Of a stretch of DNA of 64,000 nt, positions 9,814-19,712 are shown piece by piece; position 1 is the first letter of the stretch, and each line of letters begins with the position of its first letter. Source of the stretch: Prochlorococcus sp. AG-436-D21 (GTDB taxonomy: Bacteria; Cyanobacteriota; Cyanobacteriia; PCC-6307; Cyanobiaceae). The notes beneath the pieces were generated by a model. It was given only the letters and a program-made list of their open reading frames with translations, was not told where the DNA came from and ran no database searches. Both the position numbers and the translations under genes were made by a program. The DNA is taken from NCBI GenBank assembly GCA_003212655.1, contig QCPF01000001.1:56745-120744 (forward strand), written 5' to 3'.

Positions 9814-10722
9814 TTAATCCTTTTTGTTAATAAAAATTTCTGATTTTTCTGACTCTTTTTTACTAATATCACTGATGATATTATCACCCGAGTCTGTATT
9901 TTGTGATGAGACATTTTTACTTAAAGATCCTTTATTTGCTCCTATAGAGTTTTGATTGCCAATCAATTTTGCAAGAAGTTCTTGTAACCTACTGCTGGTT
10001 ATTGGCCTTTCGAGTTTACCTTGATTCGCTAATGATAACGTACCTGTTTCTTCAGAAACAACAATACATATACACCTGTCAAATCTTTCTGTAATTCCTA
10101 ATGCTGCTAAATGTCTTGTGCCGTATCTACTTATTCCTTGTCTTGAAAGAGGAAGTATTACGCCAGCAGAAATTATTTTGTTCCCTTTCACAAGAACTGC
10201 TCCATCATGTAAGGGCGTATCTGTTGCAAAAAGATTTATTAAAAGGTCAGTTGATAATTGTGCTTCAATATTGGTACCTGAATATAAAAAATCTTCAGGT
10301 CTTAAATCACTCCCCAAATCAACAACGATTAAAGCACCTCTTCTATTTTGAGAAAGTTTACCTGCAGTATCAACTAACTGAGTAATGGTAGTTGAAGTTG
10401 CTCTAAATTCCTTTGGTGGATTCCCAAGTAATACAGCTAGCCTACCAGTGCCTAGTAGTTCCATTAATCTTCTTAACTCTCCTTGCCAAAGGATTGCTAA
10501 TGAAAGAGAGCAGGCGAGGACTACGGCATCAATTAATTTTGATGTTAGTGGTAGGTATGCATATCTTTGAATAAACCATGCGGATGATACTAAAAACAAA
10601 TATCCTCTTAGAAGCCATAGTGTTCGTTGTTCTTTTACTCTAGAAAATAATAAAAGTCCGAAACCAACAGCAAATAAGACATCTAATAAAAGCTTTAAAT
10701 TTATAATTCCCCAGAAATTCAC
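9814..10722 (-). CDS. cdaA: Diadenylate cyclase (c-di-AMP synthase), CdaA type
   Basis: The 302-residue protein has three N-terminal membrane segments (about residues 7-26, 36-52 and 60-79) followed by a DisA_N domain. The catalytic signatures are visible: DGAVLVKG (DGA at 173-175) and GTRHLAALG (about 201-209). A low-complexity Ser/Asn/Lys tail of about 50 residues follows. It condenses two ATP into cyclic di-AMP at the membrane. It lies between lysA and uppS in one orientation, tying the messenger to cell-wall precursor genes. The cdaR and glmM neighbours of Firmicutes are absent here. Confidence 0.92.
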   Translation of the reverse strand: MNFWGIINLKLLLDVLFAVGFGLLLFSRVKEQRTLWLLRGYLFLVSSAWFIQRYAYLPLTSKLIDAVVLACSLSLAILWQGELRRLMELLGTGRLAVLLGNPPKEFRATSTTITQLVDTAGKLSQNRRGALIVVDLGSDLRPEDFLYSGTNIEAQLSTDLLINLFATDTPLHDGAVLVKGNKIISAGVILPLSRQGISRYGTRHLAALGITERFDRCICIVVSEETGTLSLANQGKLERPITSSRLQELLAKLIGNQNSIGANKGSLSKNVSSQNTDSGDNIISDISKKESEKSEIFINKKD

Positions 10723-10756
10723 ACTAAAAACAAAATCAATTTAAATTTACCTAATT

Positions 10757-12124
10757 TTATTTGATAAAGCGATCAGGCAAAACATCGTATTTCAAAAGAT
10801 CAAATGGACTTTCTCTTTTTTGAATAATCTCTGCTTCTCCATTACAAACTAAAAGTGCCGCCGGTCTCGGAATTCTGTTGTAGTTAGAACTCATTGAATT
10901 ATTGTAAGCACCAGTTCCAAAAACACATATTAGATCTCCTGTTTCGCAATTTGCTAGTTCTATCTCCTTAAACAATACATCTCCCGATTCGCAGTGTTTA
11001 CCAGCAATTGTATATTTATTTTTAGAGTTTAGATTAAAAGGGTTTTTTACCAAACATGCAGAATAATTTGATTGATATGTTATTGGCCTTGGATTATCAC
11101 TCATCCCGCCATCAACAGACAAATAAGTTCTGATTCCAGGAATTTCTTTAAAAGCTCCAATTTTGTAAATTGTTATGCCTGCTGTGGAGACGATGGATCT
11201 TCCAGGTTCACACATCAATTTTGGTAGATCTAAATTGTGTTTTTTACAAGCTTTAACAACTGAGTTAGAAATTGTTTTTACCCATTCATGGATAGAAGGC
11301 GGATCGTCATTTTCTGTATATTTAATGCCTAAACCACCACCGACATTAAGTTCTTTAATATCATGGCCAAATTTTTTGGCGTCTAAAATAACTTTTACCA
11401 TTATTTCACCTAGATCCTTATGAGGGTCTAGTTCAAAAATCTGGGAACCAATATGAGCATGTATACCTTGTAATTTTAAGTGTTTAGTTTCGCTTATTTT
11501 TACAAATAAATTATTCAAATATTCGATTCCAAAACCAAATTTGCTATCAAATGAACCTGTTCTTATGTATTCATGTGTATGGCATTCGATTCCAGGCGTG
11601 AAGCGAATCATTATTTCTAAGTCATGATTTAATGAATTTGATACTTCCTCTAATCTTCTTAAGTCATAGTCATTATCTACAATTATTTTGATGTTATTTC
11701 TAATTGCGAAATCAATTTCTTTATCAGATTTATTATTCCCATGAAAAACAATTTTTTCATTTGGTACCCCACCCTTTAGAGCAGTTATTAATTCTCCTTC
11801 TGACACTGCATCAAGTCCTAAACCTTCTGAGGAAACAAGATTACTCATGAATACAGAGCTATTTGCCTTGGAAGCATATATAGGTAGAGATTCCCCTGGG
11901 TAATATTTTTCTAATGCTTTTTTATAAGCTCTACAAGACTTTCTTAAAGTGATTTCATCCAAAATATAAAGAGGAGAGTCATATTTTTTAACTAACTCTT
12001 CAATAGAGCATCCACCAACCGACAATTTCCCATCTTCTCCGATGGATGTAGTAATAGGTACGATATTTTTATTGGGACTTTCTAAGTCAATTTTCTTTTT
12101 TAAAAAAGATTGTTTTTCTTCCAT
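10757..12124 (-). CDS. lysA: Diaminopimelate decarboxylase
   Basis: The 455-residue PLP enzyme of fold type III makes L-lysine from meso-diaminopimelate. YASKANSS carries the PLP lysine; HAHIGSQI, ELNVGGGLGIKY, CEPGRSIV, CESGDVLF and the C-terminal GAYNNSMSSNYN motif are all present. It appears to be the first gene of the minus-strand operon, diverging from rimI over 88 bp. The 34-bp gap to the cyclase gene has no obvious terminator. Confidence 0.96.
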   Translation of the reverse strand: MEEKQSFLKKKIDLESPNKNIVPITTSIGEDGKLSVGGCSIEELVKKYDSPLYILDEITLRKSCRAYKKALEKYYPGESLPIYASKANSSVFMSNLVSSEGLGLDAVSEGELITALKGGVPNEKIVFHGNNKSDKEIDFAIRNNIKIIVDNDYDLRRLEEVSNSLNHDLEIMIRFTPGIECHTHEYIRTGSFDSKFGFGIEYLNNLFVKISETKHLKLQGIHAHIGSQIFELDPHKDLGEIMVKVILDAKKFGHDIKELNVGGGLGIKYTENDDPPSIHEWVKTISNSVVKACKKHNLDLPKLMCEPGRSIVSTAGITIYKIGAFKEIPGIRTYLSVDGGMSDNPRPITYQSNYSACLVKNPFNLNSKNKYTIAGKHCESGDVLFKEIELANCETGDLICVFGTGAYNNSMSSNYNRIPRPAALLVCNGEAEIIQKRESPFDLLKYDVLPDRFIK

Positions 12125-12212
12125 TTGAGAAATTTAAATAAAGTTTTGCCAAAACTGTCATATTTTATAATGACTCTAGATTTGAACTCTTCAAATATAA
12201 ATACATAATAAA

Positions 12213-12653
12213 ATGATATCTATCAAACAAATAAAAGAGAAAGATATTGATTTATGTTATGAATTAGATTTAAATACGATTTCTCTATGGAGCAAGAAAC
12301 AATGGGCTAACGAATTCAAAAAAGAAGGTACAAAAATTTTTGGATTATTAATTACAAATTTACTCATTGGAATATGCGTTTTTCAGATTGTTCTTGATGA
12401 AGCTCAAATAAATTATTTTGTTGTAAAAAAGAAATTCAGAAAAAAGGGTTTTGGATCATATCTTATGAGCTATTTAATAAAAAAATTTGAAAATTTAAAT
12501 CTAAAAAAAATATTATTGGAGGTTTCTCAGGGCAATATTACTGCTGAAAGATTTTATAGTCGCTTTGATTTTTCTACTGTAGGAATAAGAAAAAATTATT
12601 ATAAAGATGGATCACATGCTCTTTTAAAAGAAAAAAAATTGACAACAAAATAA
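12213..12653 (+). CDS. rimI: GNAT acetyltransferase, RimI-like (ribosomal protein alanine N-acetyltransferase)
   Basis: A 146-residue single-domain GNAT protein. The acetyl-CoA binding motif A is visible as KKKFRKKGFGSYLMSYLIKK (R/Q-x-x-G-x-G/A type), followed by ILLEVSQGNITAERFYSRFDF, the RimI signature with its aromatic residue, and NYYKDGSHALLKEK. It likely acetylates the N-terminus of a ribosomal protein or another substrate. A standalone gene diverging from lysA. Confidence 0.85.
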   Translation: MISIKQIKEKDIDLCYELDLNTISLWSKKQWANEFKKEGTKIFGLLITNLLIGICVFQIVLDEAQINYFVVKKKFRKKGFGSYLMSYLIKKFENLNLKKILLEVSQGNITAERFYSRFDFSTVGIRKNYYKDGSHALLKEKKLTTK

Positions 12654-12697
12654 TTTAAAAATTTAATTGTTCGGATAACCAGAATCACTGAAATTAC

Positions 12698-12703
12698 TAT
12701 AAT
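12698..12703 (+). promoter_or_regulatory. Candidate -10 element upstream of clpC
   Basis: A perfect TATAAT lies about 130 bp before the clpC ATG in the 178-bp spacer after rimI. No convincing -35 hexamer is seen at standard spacing, which is common for cyanobacterial promoters. If used, the leader would be about 120 nt. Confidence 0.4.
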
Positions 12704-12831
12704 TTCTTGCTATATCACTAAAAAAGTTAAATTTAATTTGATAAATTATGCATTTGGGTATTCACAAAAGCTCATTCTGAACACAAAACTGACTTATTAC
12801 TGGTAGGTTATTAATAGGGTTTAATCTTCTA

Positions 12832-15357
12832 ATGTTTGAAAGATTTACAGAAAAAGCTATAAAAGTCATTATGCTTGCTCAAGAGGAAGCTAGAAGACTT
12901 GGCCATAATTTTGTTGGAACTGAACAAATTCTTTTGGGGTTAATAGGAGAAGGGACTGGGGTAGCAGCAAAAGTTCTCAAATCACTTGGAGTTAATTTAA
13001 AAGATTCAAGGATAGAGGTGGAAAAGATAATAGGTAGAGGTTCAGGGTTTGTAGCTGTAGAAATACCTTTTACTCCCAGGGCTAAAAGAGTTTTAGAACT
13101 ATCTTTAGAAGAGGCTCGTCAACTTGGCCACAATTACATTGGAACTGAACATTTATTATTAGGCTTAATAAGAGAAGGTGAAGGTGTGGCGGCAAGAGTT
13201 CTTGAAAATCTTAATATTGACCTTACAAAAGTTAGAACGCAAGTTATAAGGATGCTAGGTGAAACAGCCGAAGTTGGTACAGGGGCTAGTGCAACTAAAG
13301 GTAACTTAAAAACTGCTACTCTCGATGAATTCGGAACAAATTTAACAAAATTAGCAAGCGAATCAAAATTAGATCCAGTTGTTGGACGCTATGCAGAAAT
13401 AGATCGTGTAGTTCAAATACTAGGTAGGAGGACAAAAAATAATCCTGTTCTCATTGGGGAGCCAGGTGTAGGTAAAACAGCTATTGCAGAAGGTTTAGCT
13501 CAAAGAATACAAGCTGGGGATATTCCAGACATACTTGAAGATAAAAGAGTTTTGACTCTTGATATAGGTCTTTTGGTAGCAGGAACTAAATATAGAGGTG
13601 AATTTGAAGAAAGGTTAAAAAAAATAATGGAAGAAATTAAATCAGCAGGAAACGTCATTCTTGTAATAGATGAAGTGCATACTCTAATTGGTGCTGGAGC
13701 TGCTGAAGGTGCTATAGATGCAGCAAATATACTCAAGCCTGCATTAGCTAGAGGGGAACTTCAATGTATTGGAGCAACAACTCTAGATGAGTACAGAAAA
13801 CATATTGAAAGAGATGCTGCCCTTGAAAGAAGATTTCAACCTGTAATGGTAGGGGAGCCATCTATAGAAGATACAATCGAAATTTTAAAAGGTCTTAGAG
13901 AGCGTTACGAACAACATCATCGTTTAAAAATTACTGATGATGCACTAGAGGCCGCCGCTCATTTAGGGGATCGTTATATATCTGACAGATTTTTACCTGA
14001 TAAAGCTATTGACCTCATCGACGAGGCTGGAAGTAGAGTTCGTTTAATAAACTCTAAACTTCCGCCCGAAGCAAAACAAATAGATAGAGAACTAAGACAA
14101 GTCCAAAAACAAAAGGAAGAATCTGTAAGAGACCAAAATTTTGATCAAGCTGGCCAATTACGTGAAAAAGAGATGGAATTGTCTGCAAAAATTAAAGAGG
14201 TACTGGACAATAAAAAAGAATCTACAGCTGGAGATCAATCTGATGCTGATAATTCCGTAAAAACTGAGCCAAAACTTTTACAAAGCCCTCTTGTAAGTGA
14301 AGAGGATGTAGCGCATATTGTGGCTTCATGGACAGGTGTTCCTGTTCAAAAATTAACAGAAACTGAATCAGTCAAGCTTCTTAATATGGAGGAAACACTT
14401 CACCAAAGGCTAATTGGACAAGATGAAGCTGTAAAGGCTGTTTCTAGAGCTATAAGAAGAGCAAGAGTTGGATTAAAAAATCCAAATAGGCCCATCGCAA
14501 GTTTCATCTTCTCTGGTCCTACTGGTGTTGGTAAAACTGAATTGACTAAATCATTAGCTTCATATTTCTTCGGAAGTGAAGAAGCAATGATCAGATTAGA
14601 TATGTCAGAATTTATGGAAAGACATACAGTTAGTAAACTAATAGGCTCGCCTCCTGGTTATGTTGGTTTTAATGAAGGTGGCCAGCTTACTGAAGCAGTT
14701 AGAAGACGTCCTTACACCGTCGTTTTATTTGATGAAGTTGAAAAGGCGCATCCAGATGTTTTTAACTTATTATTGCAACTACTAGAAGACGGAAGATTAA
14801 CTGACTCTAAAGGCAGAACTGTAGATTTTAAAAATACATTGTTAATAATGACCTCTAATATCGGTTCAAAAGTAATCGAGAAAGGAGGTGGCGGACTAGG
14901 ATTCGAATTTTCAGGTGATTCAGTTGAAGATAGCCAATATAATAGAATTAAATCACTAGTTAATGAAGAACTTAAGCAATACTTTAGGCCTGAATTTTTA
15001 AATAGACTTGATGAAATAATTGTATTCAGACAACTAACTAAAAATGAAGTTAAAGAAATTGCTGAAATAATGTTGCAAGAAGTTTTTGTCCGATTAAAAG
15101 ATAAAGGTATTAAATTAAATGTTACCGATGCTTTCAAAGAAAGACTTGTTGAAGAAGGTTATAATCCTTCATACGGAGCTAGACCTTTGAGAAGGGCAGT
15201 TATGCGTTTACTAGAAGATAGTTTGGCTGAAGAAGTTCTTTCTGGGAGAATAAAAGATGGAGATAATGCTCTTGTTGATATAGATGATAATAAAAAAGTT
15301 ACTATAAATATTTCTTCTGAAGAATCTTCTCAAGAGTTAGCAGGTGCTAACTTCTAA
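12832..15357 (+). CDS. clpC: ATP-dependent Clp protease ATPase subunit ClpC
   Basis: An 841-residue Hsp100 unfoldase. Two N-domain repeats occur ([11 protein letters not shown] and [11 protein letters not shown]), then AAA-1 with Walker [10 protein letters not shown] and Walker [12 protein letters not shown], a middle region with a UVR-type motif ([14 protein letters not shown]), and AAA-2 with GPTGVGKTE and the ClpP-contacting region. It feeds substrates to the ClpP/R protease in the cytosol and at the thylakoid and is essential in cyanobacteria. The downstream dehydrogenase starts 15 bp later. Confidence 0.97.
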   Translation: MFERFTEKAIKVIMLAQEEARRLGHNFVGTEQILLGLIGEGTGVAAKVLKSLGVNLKDSRIEVEKIIGRGSGFVAVEIPFTPRAKRVLELSLEEARQLGHNYIGTEHLLLGLIREGEGVAARVLENLNIDLTKVRTQVIRMLGETAEVGTGASATKGNLKTATLDEFGTNLTKLASESKLDPVVGRYAEIDRVVQILGRRTKNNPVLIGEPGVGKTAIAEGLAQRIQAGDIPDILEDKRVLTLDIGLLVAGTKYRGEFEERLKKIMEEIKSAGNVILVIDEVHTLIGAGAAEGAIDAANILKPALARGELQCIGATTLDEYRKHIERDAALERRFQPVMVGEPSIEDTIEILKGLRERYEQHHRLKITDDALEAAAHLGDRYISDRFLPDKAIDLIDEAGSRVRLINSKLPPEAKQIDRELRQVQKQKEESVRDQNFDQAGQLREKEMELSAKIKEVLDNKKESTAGDQSDADNSVKTEPKLLQSPLVSEEDVAHIVASWTGVPVQKLTETESVKLLNMEETLHQRLIGQDEAVKAVSRAIRRARVGLKNPNRPIASFIFSGPTGVGKTELTKSLASYFFGSEEAMIRLDMSEFMERHTVSKLIGSPPGYVGFNEGGQLTEAVRRRPYTVVLFDEVEKAHPDVFNLLLQLLEDGRLTDSKGRTVDFKNTLLIMTSNIGSKVIEKGGGGLGFEFSGDSVEDSQYNRIKSLVNEELKQYFRPEFLNRLDEIIVFRQLTKNEVKEIAEIMLQEVFVRLKDKGIKLNVTDAFKERLVEEGYNPSYGARPLRRAVMRLLEDSLAEEVLSGRIKDGDNALVDIDDNKKVTINISSEESSQELAGANF

Positions 15358-15372
15358 TCATTCAAAGTAAAT

Positions 15373-16464
15373 ATGCAGTCTATTTCTCCAGAAACTATAT
15401 ACAGGGGGAATTCTGCTTGGGAAAAATCTTTACCTCAAATTACTAAATTAACTAAAAGTCCATTAATTCTAGGTAGAGGGATTCAAACGAATAATTTGAG
15501 AAATAATATTTTTAATGATTTAAAAAAACAAAAACTTAAAGTAAATTCTGCTAATTTACAATTTGATTGTTGTTACGAAGATATTTCAAGAGTTAAGAAT
15601 ATTATTTCAAATAATAATAATGATTGTGTTATTGCAGCTGGAGGTGGCAAAGTTCTAGACTCTGGAAAATATATATCCGATTCTCTTAATATCCCTTGTA
15701 TTACAGTTCCCCTTAGCGCCTCTACATGTGCTGGTTGGACAGCCTTATCGAATATTTACACAAAGGATGGTCAATTTATAAAGGATGTTGCACTAGGATC
15801 TTGTCCGAAAATACTAGTTTTTGATCATAAATTTATTCAAACAGCTCCATCAAGAACACTTGCAAGTGGCATAGCAGATGCCTTGGCAAAATGGTACGAA
15901 TCCTCAATAACAAGTTCGAAAATGGATGACGGTCTTATTCAACAAGCAATTCAGATATCAAGAGTTTTAAGAGATCAACTATTAATCGATGGAGAAAAAG
16001 CATTTAAGGGTCAATTTGAAAATAATCCATCTTGGCAAAATACTGTAGAAGCATGTGGACTTACAGCAGGATTAGTTGGTGGTATTGGCGGAGAAAAATG
16101 TAGGACTGCAGCAGCACATGCTATTCATAATGCAATTACTCAGATAATCACCCCCAATAAATTCTTGCATGGTGAGATCGTTGGGGTTGGTTTATTATTG
16201 CAATTAAGAATAGAAGAAATGAAAAATAATAATAAATTAGCTGATCAATCAATTAAACAATTATTTGTACTTATGAAAGAATTGAATTTGCCAACTACTA
16301 TCGGACAACTTGGAATAAATGTTTTTGAAAATAATAATTTAGAGAAAATTGCTGATTTTACTTGTCGAGATAAATCTGAGATTCACTTTTTGCCTTTTGA
16401 AGTTAATAAACAGGACATAATAGAGGTTATTTCAAATTTTGAACAACAAAAAATTAAAACATAA
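15373..16464 (+). CDS. GldA-like iron-containing (glycerol) dehydrogenase
   Basis: A 363-residue protein of the iron-containing alcohol dehydrogenase / dehydroquinate synthase-like fold. The NAD-binding loop AAGGGKVLDSGKY and metal-binding residues are visible: Asp in SGIADALAKWYES, His in AAAHAIHN and His in LHGEIVGVG. It resembles glycerol dehydrogenase or glycerol-1-phosphate dehydrogenase, but the substrate in picocyanobacteria is not evident. Its 3' end overlaps the start of the following hydrolase by 26 bp if that gene begins at the TTG. Confidence 0.82.
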   Translation: MQSISPETIYRGNSAWEKSLPQITKLTKSPLILGRGIQTNNLRNNIFNDLKKQKLKVNSANLQFDCCYEDISRVKNIISNNNNDCVIAAGGGKVLDSGKYISDSLNIPCITVPLSASTCAGWTALSNIYTKDGQFIKDVALGSCPKILVFDHKFIQTAPSRTLASGIADALAKWYESSITSSKMDDGLIQQAIQISRVLRDQLLIDGEKAFKGQFENNPSWQNTVEACGLTAGLVGGIGGEKCRTAAAHAIHNAITQIITPNKFLHGEIVGVGLLLQLRIEEMKNNNKLADQSIKQLFVLMKELNLPTTIGQLGINVFENNNLEKIADFTCRDKSEIHFLPFEVNKQDIIEVISNFEQQKIKT

Positions 16465-17371
16465 ATATTTTTTGACTGAAAAGAATTTTGAACAATTAAG
16501 TGATTTAAATGCAGAATTTTTCGAAAGTGCCAAATTGTCACTATTAGATCCTTTAGGTCTTTATTTGGCAAATGATGTTAAGTGGATAAAACTCAACCAA
16601 AATTGGAACTCCTTAAAATTCCCAGTAGTTATGGGAGGAAAAGGTCAACCTATACTTCTTCTACATGGCTTTGATAGTAGTTTTTTAGAATTCAGAAGAA
16701 TATATAAATCACTAAAAAAGAATTTTCAAGTTATCGTTCCTGATCTTCTGGGTTTTGGTTTTAGTCCCAGGTGCGCAACGAATGAATACAATTCCTCGAA
16801 AATAATTTCGCATTTAATTGATCTCCTCAAGACATTAAAAATATCAAAAAATCTAAAAATTATAGGTGCCTCTATGGGAGGCTCAACAGCTTTAAAACTT
16901 GCTTATGAAATTCCTGATTCTATTGAAAAAATTATCCTTTTGTCCCCCGCCGGATTGTTTGGAGAACCTAAGAGTATTCCTTTTCCTCTTAACCAAATTG
17001 GTGCCTCATTTCTTGGATTGCCTCAGGTAAGAAAAAGTCTTTGTAGGCAAGCATTTGCTTTTCCAGATGAATGCGTTGGTAAGATGGAAGAGCAAATTGC
17101 TTCAATTCATTTAGGTTGTAAAGGATGGAGGAATTCACTTGCATCATTTGCAAAAAGTGGTGGGTTTGCAGGAACTCAAAAATATATCCAAAATATACCA
17201 ATCAAAACATTATGTGGAGAAAATGATCGAATTCTTGGAAAAAAAGAGCTTAAAAAAATAGGAAATATTGAAAAATTAAATTTTGTAAGGTTACAAAATT
17301 GTGGTCATCTTCCGCATATAGATCTTCCATCATTATCTAGTAAAATTATCCAAGATTATTTTTTGGAATAA
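16439..17371 (+). CDS. Alpha/beta hydrolase
   Basis: A 310-residue alpha/beta hydrolase with a complete triad in sequence: nucleophile Ser in IGASMGGSTA, Asp in CGENDRILG and His in NCGHLPHIDLP; the oxyanion region is LLLHGFDSSFLEF. The listed start is a TTG at 16439 that overlaps the preceding gene; another TTG at 16472 is possible and there is no ATG before residue 65. Substrate unknown. It converges with cdsA at a 12-bp gap. Confidence 0.82.
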   Translation: MNNKKLKHKYFLTEKNFEQLSDLNAEFFESAKLSLLDPLGLYLANDVKWIKLNQNWNSLKFPVVMGGKGQPILLLHGFDSSFLEFRRIYKSLKKNFQVIVPDLLGFGFSPRCATNEYNSSKIISHLIDLLKTLKISKNLKIIGASMGGSTALKLAYEIPDSIEKIILLSPAGLFGEPKSIPFPLNQIGASFLGLPQVRKSLCRQAFAFPDECVGKMEEQIASIHLGCKGWRNSLASFAKSGGFAGTQKYIQNIPIKTLCGENDRILGKKELKKIGNIEKLNFVRLQNCGHLPHIDLPSLSSKIIQDYFLE

Positions 17372-17383
17372 AAGATTTCTTAA

Positions 17384-18241
17384 TTAATTTAGATACTTGA
17401 GAATTATAAAAATATAATACAAAACAGATGGAGTAAAGATGTAACTGTCAATTCTGTCAAGAATCCCTCCATGTCCCGGTAAAAAAGTTCCGGAATCTTT
17501 TATTTTTGCATCTCTCTTCATCATAGATTCAATTAAATCTCCAACTAATGCCATAAGAGAAATTGAAATTCCATATATTATTCCAACAAATAATGGATTT
17601 TCCCAATTCAATAAAAATGCGAAAATTATAGCTAATAAAGTTGAACAGGATATTCCTCCAATTAAACCTTCTATGGTTTTGCTCGGAGATATTGGAGATA
17701 GAGATGTTTTACCAAATGACTTCCCAATGAAATAAGAACCAATATCACTAGCTACAATTAAAAAGCAAGAAGTTAAAGTTAAATGAAGACCAGTAGTATT
17801 TGATAAGTTCTCAAACGACATAAAACCCTGATTTGAACTGATTATCACTGAATCTAATCCCCTTAACTTAATCCAGTAACTAGGTAAAAAACCTAAATAG
17901 AATAATCCAAAAATAGAGGCTGCAATATCTGAAATTGTCCCAGGTTTTGGTTGCAAAAGTAACCAAGTACATATCCCAACTGAACAGATTGGCAAAATTG
18001 AATTTGAAATTTCTCCTTCAAGCACACCAATAGTCTCAAGATAAGAAGAAACTATAATAATAAAGGATGAAAATAACGTGGTTTTTGTGGCTGGTCTTAT
18101 TCCTTTAAATTCTGCCATTCTAAAAAATTCTAATAATGCTAGATATGTAAGCAAAGCAGTTGCCAATGTAAAAAACCATCCCCCCATCAAAACAACAATT
18201 AAACCAAAAATTCCTATAAGTAACCCGCTTCTTAATCTCAT
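17384..18241 (-). CDS. cdsA: Phosphatidate cytidylyltransferase
   Basis: This 285-residue integral membrane protein makes CDP-diacylglycerol from phosphatidate and CTP for phosphatidylglycerol synthesis, a lipid needed by both photosystems. At least seven hydrophobic segments are visible. The C-terminal signature SPSKTIEGLIGG followed by GDLIESMMKRDAKIKDSG and LPGHGGILDRIDS is diagnostic. It is 9 bp downstream of the decarboxylase gene, so the two are likely co-transcribed. Confidence 0.95.
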   Translation of the reverse strand: MRLRSGLLIGIFGLIVVLMGGWFFTLATALLTYLALLEFFRMAEFKGIRPATKTTLFSSFIIIVSSYLETIGVLEGEISNSILPICSVGICTWLLLQPKPGTISDIAASIFGLFYLGFLPSYWIKLRGLDSVIISSNQGFMSFENLSNTTGLHLTLTSCFLIVASDIGSYFIGKSFGKTSLSPISPSKTIEGLIGGISCSTLLAIIFAFLLNWENPLFVGIIYGISISLMALVGDLIESMMKRDAKIKDSGTFLPGHGGILDRIDSYIFTPSVLYYIFIILKYLN

Positions 18242-18250
18242 ATGAAATTG

Positions 18251-19648
18251 CTATGTTTCTAAGACTCTTATATTAAAATTTACCAGATCCTTGTTGCATA
18301 AACTTTGATTATTTATCCAATTATACCTATCTATATCAATTTTTTCGCCAGGAACTAGTAAAGGTATCCCAGGAGGATAAGGGCAAATAATATCTCCAGA
18401 TATTTTATTTAATGATTGTGAGAAAGGAATATTCCGACTCTTACTTTTCCAAGCAATTCCAATTTCGATTTCGGGAGCTTGAACTAATTTAAAGGGCGAT
18501 CTGAGCACTTCTAAACTTTTTGATTTTTTGGAATTTAATAGTAATTTTTTCCATAACTTTTCAAATAAATATAGAAAATCTTTTTGATTTCCAAATCCTA
18601 AACAAAAAGTGAGAGTCATCATTTCTGGTAATTCGGCAATAAGTCCATTTCTATAAAAAAAATTATCAGCGGTAAAACCATCAATCCCAGCCTTAGAGGT
18701 GTTTAATACAATTTTTAAGGGGTCTTGAGTTTCTATGAGAGGAATATTTTTTTTAATTAATTTTTTATAAATACTTTTTGCCTCTAAAATTCTTTTTTGA
18801 TATTTTGATAAACTTTTTTTGTTAAGCCAGTCCCTAATAGACTCTTCACAAGAAGAAAGTAATAGGGAACTTGGACTGGTGGTTTGCAGTAAATTAATAC
18901 TTTTGATTAATTTATATTCATTTATTAGATTACCTTTGTACCAAATTACCGCCGTTTGAGTTAATCCATTGAGTGACTTATGCAATGAATTAACCACTAA
19001 ATCAGCGTTTGATGATAAGGCAGGTTTTGGTAAATAAGGATTTTCACAAAAAAGGAAATATGATCCATGGGCTTCATCAACTAAAACAGGTAAATTTTTT
19101 TGATGACAACAATCTATTAAAGGCTCTAAATCTCCGGAATAACCCTGATAAGAGGGGTTTACAAGAATAACCCCTGCAATTTTATTCTCATCAAAATTTA
19201 ATTTTTTAAATACATTTTCCAACCAAATTTTTGTAATTGGTTTGTAATGACCTGTTATGGTTGAAAATTCTAAGTCAAAAAATATTGGATTTATATTTTG
19301 CATCGCACAGATTTTTATGACACTTATATGAACATTTCTAGGCATCAGGATATTTTCTCCTGGATTTGCCATTGCAATTACTGCTGATTGTATTAATCCG
19401 GAAGCTCCATTAACTCCAAAAAAACAACCTTTAGCCCCAAATTTGTCGGAGAATTCTCTTTGAGATTTAGCAATTAATCCGTTTTGGGATAGTGGGGAGC
19501 CTATTTCTGGTAGTTCGGGTAAGTCCCAATACCCAGGTGGATTTTTTAACAACTTCACTAATTTCTTTGGTAAAGCTGCCCCTCTGTTATGAGAGGGAAA
19601 GAATAAAGACTTTAAAAACTTTTTAGTTAGAAAAGATGAAATGCTCAT
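18251..19648 (-). CDS. Orn/Lys/Arg decarboxylase family PLP enzyme
   Basis: A 465-residue fold-I PLP enzyme. VDEAHGSYF carries the PLP-contacting Asp and His, and NSLHKSLNGLTQTAV carries the Schiff-base Lys. FGVNGASGLIQSAVIA and the C-terminal CPYPPGIPLLVPGE motif fit the Orn/Lys/Arg decarboxylase family; the protein is the short form, without the wing domain of large enterobacterial enzymes. Substrate (arginine, lysine or ornithine) cannot be told from motifs. Product use in polyamine synthesis is inference. Confidence 0.88.
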   Translation of the reverse strand: MSISSFLTKKFLKSLFFPSHNRGAALPKKLVKLLKNPPGYWDLPELPEIGSPLSQNGLIAKSQREFSDKFGAKGCFFGVNGASGLIQSAVIAMANPGENILMPRNVHISVIKICAMQNINPIFFDLEFSTITGHYKPITKIWLENVFKKLNFDENKIAGVILVNPSYQGYSGDLEPLIDCCHQKNLPVLVDEAHGSYFLFCENPYLPKPALSSNADLVVNSLHKSLNGLTQTAVIWYKGNLINEYKLIKSINLLQTTSPSSLLLSSCEESIRDWLNKKSLSKYQKRILEAKSIYKKLIKKNIPLIETQDPLKIVLNTSKAGIDGFTADNFFYRNGLIAELPEMMTLTFCLGFGNQKDFLYLFEKLWKKLLLNSKKSKSLEVLRSPFKLVQAPEIEIGIAWKSKSRNIPFSQSLNKISGDIICPYPPGIPLLVPGEKIDIDRYNWINNQSLCNKDLVNFNIRVLET

Positions 19649-19712
19649 AAAGTATTATTGACATATATAGAATGGACAACATGGTAATCTTTTTTTGATA
19701 TTTTTAACTTTA

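Noticed and set aside
10101..10385. Open frames on the plus strand inside the diadenylate cyclase gene
   Set aside because: They are antisense shadows of a gene with clear catalytic motifs and have no family-like sequence or start signal.
14712..15137. 141-codon open frame antisense to clpC
   Set aside because: Ser/Asn-rich composition is what the reverse of the ClpC AAA-2 coding strand gives; no domain is visible.
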